The notes beneath the pieces are model-generated. The model searched no databases. It was not told the origin of the DNA and saw only the letters and a list, made by a program, of their open reading frames with translations. A stretch of 56,640 nt of DNA from Fibrobacter sp. (GTDB lineage Bacteria > Fibrobacterota > Fibrobacteria > Fibrobacterales > Fibrobacteraceae). The stretch spans positions 1 through 56,640 of the forward strand of contig JAKSID010000016.1 in assembly GCA_024399035.1 (NCBI GenBank). The letters run 5' to 3'. Shown piece by piece: positions 9,090 through 17,820 of this stretch. The position numbers and the translations under genes are program-made. The stretch's first letter is position 1; each line of letters opens with the position of its first letter.

Positions 9090-10564
9090 TGAATAGCATT
9101 ATCAATCTCTTGCCGGTTATCTTGGTCGCCGTGGGCGCTCTCGTTACCCTGGCCGCAGAACCGTTCGTCAAGGACGACAACAAGCACAAGGTGCTCCCCT
9201 GGGTTGCAGCCTTGTTCGTGGCACTGGGCGCAGGCGCTTACTACCTGACCACCAGCGACACCTTCTATGGTCTCTATGCAATGGATCCTGTCCGCCGCTT
9301 GCTCGGTGTGGCAATCTTCCTTTGCGCATTCCTCGGCATTGCCGGCCTCCAGTGGACTCTCGGTCACGAAAAGTTCAAGGGTGGCGAAGCCTACGGTCTG
9401 TTGCTCCTCGCTACTTGCGGTGCAACCCTCATGACCCAGGCTATCGACTTCCTCGCTCTCTTCCTGGGCATGGAACTGGCTAGCTTCCCGATCTACGCTC
9501 TCGTAGGCCTCCGCCGCAAGGACGTGAACGCCAACGAAGGTACCTTCAAGTACTTCGTTTCTGGCTCCGTGTTCAGCGCCATCTTCCTCTATGGTGTGGC
9601 TCTTATGTACGGTGCTACCGGTTCTACTCACTTCTTCGGTGCTGTGATCCCGGGTCGCGAAGGCCTCTACGGCATTGGTATCCTGTTTGCAATCGTTGGC
9701 TTGCTCTTCAAGGCTGGCGCTGCTCCGCTCCACTTCTGGGTGGCTGACGTCTATACCGGCGCTTCCGTTGCCGTTACCGGTTTCATGGCCGCAGTGGTCA
9801 AGGTCGGCGCTCTCGCCGCTCTGGCTTCCGTATGGCTGGGCATTCTCGTTACCCGCGCAGGCATCGCTTCCGATGCTTGGAACCTTGCAGAACAGGTGAC
9901 CATCAACGGTCAGTCCAAGGCTCTCTACTACGTGGTGCTTATCGTGGCTGTGCTCTCCATTGTGTACGGCGCATTCGGCGGTTTGGCTCAGAAGTCTATC
10001 CGTCGTATCTTGGCTTACTCCGCAGTGATGAACGCTGGTTTCATCGTTCTCGGCCTGTTGCTGCCCAACTACCTGGAACAGGGTACTGTGCAGATGGGTG
10101 CAATGTTCTACTTCCTGGTGACTTATGCCGTCGGTTCCGCTGGCGCCCTCACCGGTATTGCATACCTGGCTGGTCGCGATGACCGTCACGAAACTTTGGA
10201 CGAACTCCGCGGCCGTGGTCGCAAGCGCCCCTACGTTGCCCTCGGTGTTACCGTGTGCTTGGCAAGCCTTGCAGGCCTTCCGCCTGTTGCTGGATTCCTC
10301 GCTAAGTTCACCCTGTTCTCCGAAGCTCTGGCTGGTGGCATGGGCTGGGTTGCTGCTCTCGCATTTGCACTGTCCTTGGTTGCTGCAGTATTCTACCTGC
10401 GCATCTGCTTCGTGCTGTTTGCCCCGGCAAAGTGCGAATCCGAAATCAAGTGCTGCTGCTCTCAGAGCGCACCGTACAGCTACCTGCTTAAGTTCGGCGT
10501 GACCGTGGCAGCCTTGGCATTGCTGCTCATCGGCGTTCTGCCGAAGCTCGCCCTGATCGTTTAA
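9089..10564 (+). CDS. nuoN: NADH-quinone oxidoreductase subunit N (NuoN)
   Basis: NuoN is the third antiporter-like membrane subunit, closest to the quinone site, and the last gene of the operon. The 491-residue product has family signatures FLALFLGMELASFPIYALVG, FKAGAAPLHFWVADVYTGA and RRILAYSAVMNAGFIVLG. It starts on the last base of the nuoM stop codon behind a strong GGAGG. The stop at 10562 is followed by interspersed repeats and then a terminator. Confidence 0.97.
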   Translation: MNSIINLLPVILVAVGALVTLAAEPFVKDDNKHKVLPWVAALFVALGAGAYYLTTSDTFYGLYAMDPVRRLLGVAIFLCAFLGIAGLQWTLGHEKFKGGEAYGLLLLATCGATLMTQAIDFLALFLGMELASFPIYALVGLRRKDVNANEGTFKYFVSGSVFSAIFLYGVALMYGATGSTHFFGAVIPGREGLYGIGILFAIVGLLFKAGAAPLHFWVADVYTGASVAVTGFMAAVVKVGALAALASVWLGILVTRAGIASDAWNLAEQVTINGQSKALYYVVLIVAVLSIVYGAFGGLAQKSIRRILAYSAVMNAGFIVLGLLLPNYLEQGTVQMGAMFYFLVTYAVGSAGALTGIAYLAGRDDRHETLDELRGRGRKRPYVALGVTVCLASLAGLPPVAGFLAKFTLFSEALAGGMGWVAALAFALSLVAAVFYLRICFVLFAPAKCESEIKCCCSQSAPYSYLLKFGVTVAALALLLIGVLPKLALIV

Positions 10565-10573
10565 TCGCAAGCA

Positions 10574-10657
10574 TGTCATCCCGGCCACCGAGCCGGCTGC
10601 AACACACTTAGGAACTTGTTCCTTAGTGTGGCTGGTCCCCGTAGGGGGAGGATCTCC
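10574..10657 (+). repeat. Interspersed repeat family C, copy 1
   Basis: This 84-bp element recurs almost unchanged at 18764-18846. It begins TGTCATCCCGGCC and ends GGGGGAGGATCTCC. Its middle is an imperfect hairpin, CACACTTAGGAA-CTTG-TTCCTTAGTGTG, with one T:T mismatch, followed by a second small hairpin, CCCCGTAGGGG. The outer parts match the short family A element (TGTCATCCCGG...GGATCTCC), so C looks like family A with an inserted core. No reading frame of note is present. It lies 10 bases after the nuoN stop codon. Confidence 0.8.
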
Positions 10658-10667
10658 CGACATCGCG

Positions 10668-10697
10668 TGTCATCCCGGCCACCGAGCCGGGATCTCC
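10668..10697 (+). repeat. Interspersed palindromic repeat family A
   Basis: This is a 30-bp element starting TGTCATCCCGGCC and ending GCCGGGATCTCC, able to fold back on itself. The same element, with different central bases, occurs at 26828-26857 (inside a gene), 28098-28126 (inside another repeat) and, inverted, at 43389-43417. Fragments lie near 18720-18760 and 45895-46010. It resembles the short palindromic elements found in many bacterial genomes. Confidence 0.8.
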
Positions 10698-10700
10698 TTT

Positions 10701-10734
10701 AAAAAGTCTCGCAGTCCTCTGCGGGGCTTTTTTT
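10701..10734 (+). terminator. Rho-independent terminator of the nuo operon
   Basis: A CTCGCAG-TCCT-CTGCGGG stem (one G:T pair) with flanking A and T runs is followed by CTTTTTTT. It is the first good terminator after nuoN, about 140 bases downstream and after two repeat elements. Confidence 0.8.
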
Positions 10735-10962
10735 ATGTGCGCGAGGTTCCTGTCAACGCGAACCTTGGCTTTGGGTATGCTGAAAATGTGAAACGAAGGA
10801 ATGACTTTTAAGTTGTTTACATAGTTTGCGTTGTTTGTAAACTTTCGTAAATGAACGACGTGAGAAACATCACATCATGTAAAGATAAGTTTATTGTAAC
10901 CTTTGAGTACAACTTAACGAATTCTAAATTCTGCGCCGAAAATTTAACCAGCAGGTACCTAT
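10735..10962 (+). promoter_or_regulatory. Leader region of the GLUG protein gene
   Basis: This gene-free stretch is AT-rich in its second half. It contains GTTTACA at 10815-10821 and its inverse TGTAAAC at 10836-10842, a possible regulator site or hairpin. A potential promoter lies nearby but no -35/-10 pair is convincing. The start codon at 10963 has only a weak AGG about 9 bases upstream. The stretch from about 10850 to 10962 would be a long untranslated leader if transcription starts near the boxes. Confidence 0.35.
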
Positions 10963-12786
10963 ATGCTGAAAAAACTGATGATTTTGCCCATTGCCGCCGG
11001 TATGCTGGCTGTAAATGCGGGGGCTGCTTGTACAGAAACAATGAAAATTACTACAGCCGCAGAGCTGAATGGCTTTGCTGCTGCCGTCAATGGTGGTAAC
11101 AGCACCTTGTGCGGTGTTTTGGCCAATGACATTGTGTACAATGAAAAAGTGGTGAATAGCGGTAAAACTGGCGTCAACGCCGGGGATTTCCAAAAGTGGA
11201 CTCCCATTGCAGCACAGAGCATGGTTGATGGTTCTAAGAAATATTATACAGGAACCTTTGACGGCCAGGGATACACAATTTATGGCTTGTACACGACGAG
11301 TGAAGCTTGGGAGCCTGCCTTTATCGGCGATGCCGGGGATGGTGCTGTTGTCAAGAACCTGAACATCAGGGATTCCTACTTTAAGCCTACTGCTAATGGT
11401 GGCGGTGCAGCTGGCATTATTGGTTCTGCAAAAACAGGCTCTGTGACCATTGATAATTGCTCTTTTGATGGTTTGATTAACGCAAGTGCAAACAAAGTTA
11501 CCAATAATGGCGGCTTGGTGGGTTCTGTTGCGGAGAATGCTTCTCTGACAATAACCAATAGCTACAACGAAGGAAACATTTCTGGTGGTAGCGATGGTGG
11601 TGGCCTGGTCGGTTATCTCAATAACAATACAACATTGAAATTGGATAACTGCTACAATGTTGGAACAGCTTCAACAAATCCTCTTGTTGGCGCAAAAAAT
11701 TCCAAGAACGTTACCATTGAAGCAAATGATGTTGGTTGTGCCGCAACAACTACTCAACAAAAGACCACTTGCACAAAAATCGTGGGCTCTAACGGCGTTA
11801 CTACAGGTAATGCCGAAACAATCAAATCTAATTACGAAACAAATATTGCAGAACAGCAAAAAGCTGCCCTTGAAAACCTCCCCGAAGCTACCGGTGTCAC
11901 CTTCGAGTTCAATTCCAAGAACATTCTCGAAGCAACCATCGCCGATGGCATCGACGCATTCAATGTACCTGAAAACATCGAAGTCGGTGTGATGAAGTTC
12001 GCTCGTGAGTTCACTGCGGGTGTTCATGCAACCATCATGCTGCCCTTCAGCATTCCCGTGTCCGAAGTCTCTGGCGGCGCTTTCTATAAGGCAACGAGCG
12101 TTGCCAAGGACGGCACTCGCTGGAATGCAGAACTGACCCAGGAAAACACAACCCTCCAGGCTTACACTCCCTATGTGTTCGTCCCTTCTGCAACTTCCTT
12201 GACCTTCAATGTTCCCGTGGAACTGGTCCAGACTCCTAGCTCCGATGTTGAAGTTGCTGTTTCTGGCAACTGGGTCATGAGGGGCCTGGTTAACACCGTG
12301 ATCCTCCGCGAAGGCGATGAAAGAATTGGCAAGGCCTACGGCTACGCTTCCAAGGCAATGGATGTTTCCAATGTGGTAGCAGGTCAGTTTGTAAAGATGG
12401 GCAAGAACTCCGGTACCCGCGCCCTTCGCGCCTACCTGTTCTACAAAGGCGATGCTGCCGACCTGGTTATCGCCAAGGTTCTTGGCAAGGTTTCTGCAAC
12501 CGCTAGCCTTTCCGCCGAAGAACTTCCCTCTGCAATCGAAGCAACCTTCATCGACAAGGAAGTGGTTGTGTACAACCGTCCGGAAGAGGTGATCGCCTCT
12601 ATCGTGACTGTAGAAGCCGAAGAAGTTGAAGATGGCGAAGATGCCATGTCTCTTACCAAGCCCTCTGCCGCTCCCGCAGTAGAACAGTCTAACCGTTGGG
12701 TTGACCTGAAGGGCCGCAGCATGAACCGCAAGCCTTCCGCTCGTGGCGTGTACATCAACAAGAAATCCCCGGCAGTGGTCAAGTAA
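10963..12786 (+). CDS. Secreted GLUG-repeat protein with Por/T9SS-like C-terminal tail
   Basis: This 607-residue exported protein has an N-terminal signal peptide (MLKKLMILPIAAGMLAVNAGA, likely cut after AGA). Residues about 60-240 hold GLUG-type beta repeats, each with a Gly-rich strand followed by an Asn-Cys/Ser-Tyr turn: GGAAGIIGSA..NCSFDG, GGLVGSV..NSYNEG and GGGLVGYL..NCYNVG. The middle part is an Ala/Thr/Val-rich region without recognisable motifs. The C-terminus (WVDLKGRSMNRKPSARGVYI, then a basic end) resembles the type IX secretion tail pattern 'DLKGR...P.GVYI'. An extracellular surface or matrix role is likely; no enzymatic motif was found. It is followed after 13 bases by a small peptide gene. 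Confidence 0.75.
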   Translation: MLKKLMILPIAAGMLAVNAGAACTETMKITTAAELNGFAAAVNGGNSTLCGVLANDIVYNEKVVNSGKTGVNAGDFQKWTPIAAQSMVDGSKKYYTGTFDGQGYTIYGLYTTSEAWEPAFIGDAGDGAVVKNLNIRDSYFKPTANGGGAAGIIGSAKTGSVTIDNCSFDGLINASANKVTNNGGLVGSVAENASLTITNSYNEGNISGGSDGGGLVGYLNNNTTLKLDNCYNVGTASTNPLVGAKNSKNVTIEANDVGCAATTTQQKTTCTKIVGSNGVTTGNAETIKSNYETNIAEQQKAALENLPEATGVTFEFNSKNILEATIADGIDAFNVPENIEVGVMKFAREFTAGVHATIMLPFSIPVSEVSGGAFYKATSVAKDGTRWNAELTQENTTLQAYTPYVFVPSATSLTFNVPVELVQTPSSDVEVAVSGNWVMRGLVNTVILREGDERIGKAYGYASKAMDVSNVVAGQFVKMGKNSGTRALRAYLFYKGDAADLVIAKVLGKVSATASLSAEELPSAIEATFIDKEVVVYNRPEEVIASIVTVEAEEVEDGEDAMSLTKPSAAPAVEQSNRWVDLKGRSMNRKPSARGVYINKKSPAVVK

Positions 12787-12799
12787 GGAGAATGGATCG

Positions 12800-12949
12800 A
12801 TGAATATCAAAGTTGAAAAGAAAGAATACGAAGCACCCAAGATGACCATTGTAGAAATGGAAATGGAGGCTTGCCTCCTTTCCGATAGCGGCTTCGCAGA
12901 TGGCGAAGTGGGTAGCGATGACGCCGACGACGTCTATTTTACGAACTAG
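12800..12949 (+). CDS. Small 49-residue peptide gene behind the GLUG protein
   Basis: ATG at 12800 follows AAGGAG (12785-12790) at a good distance; an ATG at 12792 leads straight to a stop. The product starts with a Lys/Glu-rich segment (KVEKKEYEAPKMTIVEMEME), then ACLLSDSG, and ends with an acidic Gly/Asp tail. It has no signal peptide or membrane segment. Its pattern, a basic YxxP start followed by an LLxxSG-like core, resembles short orphan peptides that sit behind secreted proteins in Bacteroidota, an observation from memory only. It shares the GLUG gene transcript and is followed by a strong terminator. Function is unknown. A secretion companion or a modified peptide are both guesses. 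Confidence 0.65.
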   Translation: MNIKVEKKEYEAPKMTIVEMEMEACLLSDSGFADGEVGSDDADDVYFTN

Positions 12950-12973
12950 CTTCATATTGCGATAGTTTCTCAG

Positions 12974-13001
12974 TCCCTGGCGCACCGCCAGGGATTTTTT
13001 T
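12974..13001 (+). terminator. Rho-independent terminator
   Basis: A perfect 9-bp stem TCCCTGGCG / CGCCAGGGA with a 3-base loop is followed by seven T. It closes the GLUG protein plus small-peptide unit. Confidence 0.9.
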
Positions 13002-13021
13002 AGTGCATTTTACTCGTGATA

Positions 13022-13052
13022 AATATTAAAGCCCCGACGAATTGTCGAGGCT
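13022..13052 (-). terminator. Terminator of the Rpn nuclease gene
   Basis: On the minus strand AGCCTCGAC-AATTC-GTCGGGGCT (one mismatch) is followed by a TTAATATTT tract. It lies 12 bases beyond the stop codon of the minus-strand gene, facing the plus-strand terminator at 12974. Confidence 0.75.
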
Positions 13053-13064
13053 GTCTCAGTGAAT

Positions 13065-14030
13065 TTACTTTCCTGCTTTTTCCGTGGCAATCTTATTCGC
13101 CAGTTCCTGCACTTTTTCAAGAGGCAACTTGAGAACTCGTGCGACGCGTTCTACAGAGTCCCCTTCACGAAGGAACGCTTCTGCGTCGCTGATTCTGGTT
13201 TCTTCACGTCCCTCTTCACGTCCCTCTTCACGGCCTTCGCGGCGGGCGGTTCCGATACGCGTACTGATTTCAGCTTCTGTGACCATACCTGTTGCAATCT
13301 CCGTGATAAAGTTCTTCTCGAGGGCGTTCACTGCCAGACGACTGTAAACATCCGCAATGACTGGGTCCTTCGTCTTGGGGGCGTCCTTCGCCGAGGCCAT
13401 CTTGGTAAAAATTTCAAGCCATTCAGTCTCGGCAGTGTTCAAGTTCAAGACCTTAGCGTCCACCTTACTCAGGTCGATGATAATATACCTTTTTTTGTCA
13501 TAAACCGGCAAGGCGTTGGGATCACCGATGCTAGAAAAGCGGAAAAGGCCCAACTCCTCGCGGTAGCTCTTGCAAAAGCTAACCGAGAAATTGCAGATCC
13601 ACACGCTGTAGGTAGTGGGCATCAGGTAGGGATGGTCTTCCTTCTCGGCTTCGGTGCGCTGGCTGTCATAGTGAATCTTGGACTCGATGGAAAGCTGGTC
13701 CGCATAAAGTTCCACACGGTCCGTAAAATCCTCATGAGAAGCCCGCTGCATCTCCAAGTCCACGTACTCATCGTTGTTGAGCTTTGCGTGCACATCAAAA
13801 CGAACCTCCTCCATGTCGATTGATGAGGTCAGCGTCGATGCGGGTTTCTTGCGTTCGATGCTAACGATCTTCCTCTCCTCGGGCTGATGCAGCATAGCGT
13901 TCAAAAAGTGAATCAGCGTCGTGTCTTTCGAAAAAATTTTCTTGAAGACCTTATCCCGGGTCGGGTCCAAGAACGTGTGTTGTTTAATGATCTCGACTTG
14001 CTTTTTGACTTTATCCTCAAACGTCGCCAT
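13065..14030 (-). CDS. Rpn family recombination-promoting nuclease / PD-(D/E)XK 'transposase'
   Basis: This is a member of the large Rpn/YhgA-like family, whose characterised members are DNA nucleases rather than classical transposases. The N-terminus (TFLDPTRDKVFKKIFSKDTTLIHFLNAML) is the typical 'D..FK.IFG......FLN' start. The catalytic PD-(D/E)XK core is visible as RFDVHAKLNNDEYVDLEMQ with Asp79, Glu93 and Gln95. Near the C-terminus a tandem GREE repeat forms a charged helix. The start is placed at 14030 (MATFEDK); an ATG ten codons upstream would only add unconserved residues. It stands alone on the minus strand. A degraded relative lies just beyond its 5' end. Confidence 0.85.
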   Translation of the reverse strand: MATFEDKVKKQVEIIKQHTFLDPTRDKVFKKIFSKDTTLIHFLNAMLHQPEERKIVSIERKKPASTLTSSIDMEEVRFDVHAKLNNDEYVDLEMQRASHEDFTDRVELYADQLSIESKIHYDSQRTEAEKEDHPYLMPTTYSVWICNFSVSFCKSYREELGLFRFSSIGDPNALPVYDKKRYIIIDLSKVDAKVLNLNTAETEWLEIFTKMASAKDAPKTKDPVIADVYSRLAVNALEKNFITEIATGMVTEAEISTRIGTARREGREEGREEGREETRISDAEAFLREGDSVERVARVLKLPLEKVQELANKIATEKAGK

Positions 14031-14271
14031 AGTAATTCCAAAACGGGAACGCCCCCGCAATAGCGCAGAACAAATTTGCCCTGCGTTCTATTACACGTTT
14101 GAAATGGCGTCATGAATCAAGATTTTTTGTAAAATGATTGTAAAACCCAAATGTCTGAAAAAAACATTTTACAGCAAAAGTGTGTGCTGTTCGGGACTTT
14201 GCTGCGTGTATAGATATGGGTAGGGGAGTCTCATCCATTCTGTAGGGGGACACTCTGCGAGATTCCCCGTT

Positions 14272-14923
14272 TTTTGGAACTGCTGGAGTATCTTGCCTCC
14301 AGGGACCCAGAACTTGCAACAATCTTTAACTTGCTCGACAAGGATTCTTTCGTGCGCATTCCTGGGGATTTTAGTAACACGGAAATCTACGGGTACGCGG
14401 ACCTCGCTTTCATGGCGAAAGTCAAGAGGACCGTTGCGCAAATACAACCATCATCTGATGGTTCAGCACCTTAAGAACAATGTGGTGGAGGGTGTTCCTT
14501 CTGTTGCCGTGATTCTCTACAACGGGGTCCAGGCCTGGAATCCGCTAGAGGACTTGCTTGAAAAGTATCCGCCGGAACTTCGTCAGATGGTTCTACCGTT
14601 CAAGTGCGTCATGCTCAATGTGGATGATGTATCCGATGAGACTTGCCTCGTGTCGATGGGGGCGGAACTGGGCGCGATTGTCGCCACCATGAAATATGTG
14701 CGAAACCCCGCGCAAAAGCATGAACTTTTCAGAAGGATATTGATTCGCCTGAAGGGGGATAAATTTACCCAGCGAACCCTTGACTTGGTGCGTCAAATGG
14801 ATGTATAGTGCGGCTGTTATCAAGGCGCTTAATCGCGGCAAGCTGACTATCGAAGAAATTGCAGAGGATAACAGCGTGTCTGTAGACAATGTACTTAAGA
14901 TTCAGGCGGAAATGCAGTCGTAA
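14272..14923 (+). pseudogene. Degenerate YhgA/Rpn-family nuclease gene
   Basis: Three consecutive pieces lie in three different frames. The first (about 14274-14440) reads ELLEYLASRDPELATIF..DSFVR..YADLAFMAKVK, the N-terminal part of a YhgA-like protein. The second (about 14450-14808) reads VPSVAVILYNGVQAWNPLEDLLEKYP and on to LDLVRQMDV, the middle and C-terminal parts. The third (14801-14923) reads KALNRGKLTIEEIAEDNSVSVDNVLKIQ, a typical tail. The catalytic centre between pieces one and two is mostly missing. At least two frameshifts and an internal deletion have therefore inactivated the gene. It sits head to head with the intact family member at 13065-14030. Confidence 0.7.
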
Positions 14924-14980
14924 TCAGAAAAATTTCAGGGAACTTGTTTGCACTCGACTTCTTGCGGTGTCGGGTGTTTT

Positions 14981-14988
14981 TATATTTG
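14981..14988 (+). promoter_or_regulatory. Candidate -10 box of ispF (TATATTTG)
   Basis: TATATTTG lies 70 bases before the ispF start. The same octamer or TATATTT precedes 15931, 17821, a candidate small RNA at 23941 and the gene at 28432. No clear -35 partner is visible. Confidence 0.45.
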
Positions 14989-15057
14989 ACATGTTCGCGC
15001 GTTTTATCCGGCGCATTGATTCATTAATCCGGCGCGTTTATACAAAGAGGATTCACT

Positions 15058-15543
15058 ATGGATAAGATTTATCGTTCTGGCATTGGTTTTGACGTTCACA
15101 AGCTTGTGGAAGGCCGCAAGTGCATTATCGGCGGCGTGGACATTCCCTACGAAAAGGGCTTGCTGGGCCATAGCGATGCCGATGTGCTGCTCCACGCCAT
15201 TAGCGACTCCCTGCTGGGTGCCGCAGGCCTTGGCGACATCGGAACCTACTTCCCGGACACCGACCCCGCCTTCAAGGGCGCCGACAGCCTGGAACTCCTG
15301 CGCAAGGTGGGGGAGGAAGTGGCGAAGGCCGGCTACGATATCGTGAACATCGACGCCATCGTCATGTGCGAACGCCCCAAGGTCAACCCCCACAAGGATG
15401 CCATGAAGGCTAACATCGCCCGCGTCCTGGGCCTCGACGTTAAGCAAATCGGCATCAAGGGCACCACCACCGAAAAGCTTGGCTTTACCGGCCGTGGCGA
15501 AGGCATCGCCAGCCAGGCTGTTGCCATGGTCCGCGAAAAGTAA
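15058..15543 (+). CDS. ispF: 2-C-methyl-D-erythritol 2,4-cyclodiphosphate synthase (IspF)
   Basis: IspF catalyses the fifth step of the MEP isoprenoid pathway, cyclising the CDP-methylerythritol phosphate intermediate with release of CMP. The length of 161 residues is standard for this trimeric enzyme. Metal ligands are visible as FDVH (Asp12, His14) and in [14 protein letters not shown] (His46). The conserved [15 protein letters not shown] segment forms the CDP pocket near the C-terminus. The ATG follows GAGGATTCACT at a suitable distance. It appears monocistronic, with a 387-base gene-free stretch downstream. Confidence 0.97.
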   Translation: MDKIYRSGIGFDVHKLVEGRKCIIGGVDIPYEKGLLGHSDADVLLHAISDSLLGAAGLGDIGTYFPDTDPAFKGADSLELLRKVGEEVAKAGYDIVNIDAIVMCERPKVNPHKDAMKANIARVLGLDVKQIGIKGTTTEKLGFTGRGEGIASQAVAMVREK

Positions 15544-15930
15544 CGCTGCCATGGTAAAAACATCCTCGGGGGGATAATTTCCTAAAAAAGCCCTTTTTTA
15601 CGGGAAAATCGAGTGTTTTGGTGCCGGTTTTCCCGTAATTTTTTATACAAACTAATTGAAAATACCCGTTTCCCATGGAAAATACACACGAAATGCGGGT
15701 GGCGGGGCCAAAATTGTCCCCTTTTGGGCGCCATAGTTCAAATATTGGGTGGCAACGACCCCAAACGACCTGTTTTTATTATGAACAAACTAATAAATTA
15801 CGGGAAAAACCCCGCTTATTCATTCTGTTTTCCCGTAATTTCACCCACTTTTCGAAAATTATCTCCCGGAGGCGACTCGGAGGATTTTTTCTATATTTGC
15901 TCCCAGTTTATTGGATAAAGGAAAAATACT
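15544..15930 (+). promoter_or_regulatory. Gene-free region with two copies of an inverted repeat, leader of the Na/Pi gene
   Basis: No convincing gene lies here. Two hairpin-forming pairs share the same arms: TTACGGGAAAA (15598-15608) with TTTTCCCGTAA (15628-15638), and AATTACGGGAAAA (15796-15808) with TTTTCCCGTAATT (15828-15840). Each pair has an arm spacing of about 19 bases. The word ACAAACTAAT follows the first pair and precedes the second, so the two hairpins look like ends of a duplicated or mobile segment. A TATATTTG box at 15892-15899 and AAAGGAAA before the ATG at 15931 probably serve the next gene. Confidence 0.5.
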
Positions 15931-17649
15931 ATGCCCGCGATGGACATGAAACTGGCAGTGCTCACCCTCCTTGGTTGTCTTGCACTCCTGATGTTCGGTA
16001 TGAAGACCATGTCTGAAGGTCTTCAGAAACTCACCGGTAACACTCTCCGCACCATGCTTGGTACCATGACTAAACACCGCGTAATGGGTGTGGCTACTGG
16101 TACCGCCGTTACCGCTACTATTCAATCTTCTACTGCTACTACCGTGCTCACTGTGAGCTTCGTTAATGCTGGTCTGCTTACCCTCAAGCAGGCCATTTCT
16201 ATTATCATGGGTGCAAACATCGGTACCACCATCTCCGGTTGGATTATGGTGCTGGGTTTCAAGTTCGACATGCTCTACCTGGTTTACCCCTGCTTTGTGC
16301 TGGGCATTATCCTGAGCTACTCCAAAAAGAACGGCACCAAGAGCTTTAGCGAATTCTTGTTCGGTTTGGCATTCATGCTGTTCGCCATTACCACCCTGCG
16401 TACCACCGGCGGCAACATGCACCTGGGCGACATTCCCGCAGTGCAGAACTTTGTTGCGGCTTGCGGTAACTGGGGCTTCGCCAGCACCTTGCTGTTCCTG
16501 CTTATCGGTAGCGTTCTTACTATGTGCGTGCAGTCCTCTGCAGCAGTCATGGCAATCACCTTGATCCTTTGCTCCAGCGGCGCTCTCGAGATCTACCAGG
16601 GCATTGCACTTGTGATGGGCGAAAACATCGGTACCACCGTTACCTCCAACGTGGTTGCCCTTAGCGCCTCTACCCAGGCTCGCCGTGCCGCTCTGGCCCA
16701 TATGCTCTTTAACTTGTTCGGTGTGGTTTGGGTGCTTTGCGTATTCCATCCCTTCATCAACTTCGTTTGCTACCTGGTCGGCTTTGATCCCAGCTTCAAG
16801 CCCACCACTGCCGAAGAAATCAAGGCTGCACAGGATGGCGTTACCTTTGCCGTGGCAGGCTTCCACACCATGTTCAACGTGGTGAACGTGCTGATCCTCA
16901 TCTGGTTCATCAAGCCCATGGAAACTATCATCTGCAAGATCATCAAGGACAAGCCCGAAGACGACGAATTCCGCCTGCGCTTTATCAGTGGCGGTATCCT
17001 TTCTACTGCAGAACTTTCTTTGTTCGAAGCCCGCAAGGAAATCGTGTTCTTTGGCCAGCGCTGCAAGAAGATGTTCAACATGATTCCTGAACTGCTTGTC
17101 ACCAAGGACGAGAACGAGTTCAACAAGATCTTTAGCCGCGTCGAAAAGTACGAAGGCATTAGCGACAGCATGGAAGTGGAAATCGCAAAGTACCTGAACA
17201 AGGTCAGCGAAGGCCGCCTCTCTAACGAAAGTAAGTTCACCATCCAGTCCATGCTTCGTGAAATTTCTGAAATGGAAAGTATCGGCGACTCTGTGTACAA
17301 CATGGCCCGCGCCATTAACCACAAGTTCCGTAGCAAGAGCGACTTTACCGACGAACAGTACGCCCACATCAACCACATGGTTGAACTGTGCAACACCGCT
17401 CTCGACTACATGATCGAAGTAGAAGAAGGCAAACCCGGTGCAGACTACAACCGTTCTCGCAACATCGAAAACGAAATCAACAACTACCGTAAGAGCCTCA
17501 AGGAACGCAACGTCGCCGACATCAACGACAAAAAGTACGACTACCAGATGTCCGTGCACTACATGGACGTGGTCAACGCTTGCGAACACCTGGGCGACTA
17601 CGTGATCAACGTGGTTGAAGCCTACACCAATAAAAAACGCCCCATCTAG
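15931..17649 (+). CDS. Na+/phosphate symporter-like protein with C-terminal PhoU domain
   Basis: This 572-residue NptA/YjbB-type membrane protein has the duplicated Na/Pi cotransporter core. The repeated QSS motifs are at residues 65-67 (TATIQSSTAT) and 201-203 (CVQSSAAVM), each followed by a GANIGTT or GENIGTT signature. About eight hydrophobic segments fill the first 300 residues. From about residue 345 a soluble, helical, Glu/Lys-rich PhoU-like domain follows (ISEMESIGDSVYNMARAI and the related VVNACEHLGDYVINVVEA). The gene probably imports phosphate or adjusts phosphate flux. It is preceded by TATATTTG and AAAGGAAA and is not followed by a pho gene. Confidence 0.9.
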   Translation: MPAMDMKLAVLTLLGCLALLMFGMKTMSEGLQKLTGNTLRTMLGTMTKHRVMGVATGTAVTATIQSSTATTVLTVSFVNAGLLTLKQAISIIMGANIGTTISGWIMVLGFKFDMLYLVYPCFVLGIILSYSKKNGTKSFSEFLFGLAFMLFAITTLRTTGGNMHLGDIPAVQNFVAACGNWGFASTLLFLLIGSVLTMCVQSSAAVMAITLILCSSGALEIYQGIALVMGENIGTTVTSNVVALSASTQARRAALAHMLFNLFGVVWVLCVFHPFINFVCYLVGFDPSFKPTTAEEIKAAQDGVTFAVAGFHTMFNVVNVLILIWFIKPMETIICKIIKDKPEDDEFRLRFISGGILSTAELSLFEARKEIVFFGQRCKKMFNMIPELLVTKDENEFNKIFSRVEKYEGISDSMEVEIAKYLNKVSEGRLSNESKFTIQSMLREISEMESIGDSVYNMARAINHKFRSKSDFTDEQYAHINHMVELCNTALDYMIEVEEGKPGADYNRSRNIENEINNYRKSLKERNVADINDKKYDYQMSVHYMDVVNACEHLGDYVINVVEAYTNKKRPI

Positions 17650-17820
17650 GCGGCGCATCCCCGCGCGCACTCCCCGCGCGCACTCCCCGTGAGCCTGCGC
17701 AGTTGGTAAAAAATTATTTTATCGGCAATTTTGCCGTAAAACCGCGCTTCCCCTAAAAAAACTTAACGTAAGCCCGTCTTCAAAAGGCGGGCTTTTAGAC
17801 TATATTTTTACACAAACCAA
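17650..17820 (+). terminator. Intergenic region with terminator at 17770-17796 and promoter box at 17801
   Basis: Just after the Na/Pi gene lies a direct repeat of GCGCGCACTCCCC. The stem AAGCCCG ... CGGGCTT (17770-17776 with 17788-17794) followed by TT is the terminator. TATATTTT at 17801-17808 begins five bases later and probably starts the next unit. Confidence 0.65.

Noticed and set aside
13059..13823. 254-codon open frame opposite the Rpn gene
   Set aside because: Antisense shadow of a gene with clear catalytic motifs.
15859..17670. 603-codon open frame opposite the Na/Pi gene
   Set aside because: Val/His/Asp-rich antisense shadow; the sense frame has clear family motifs.
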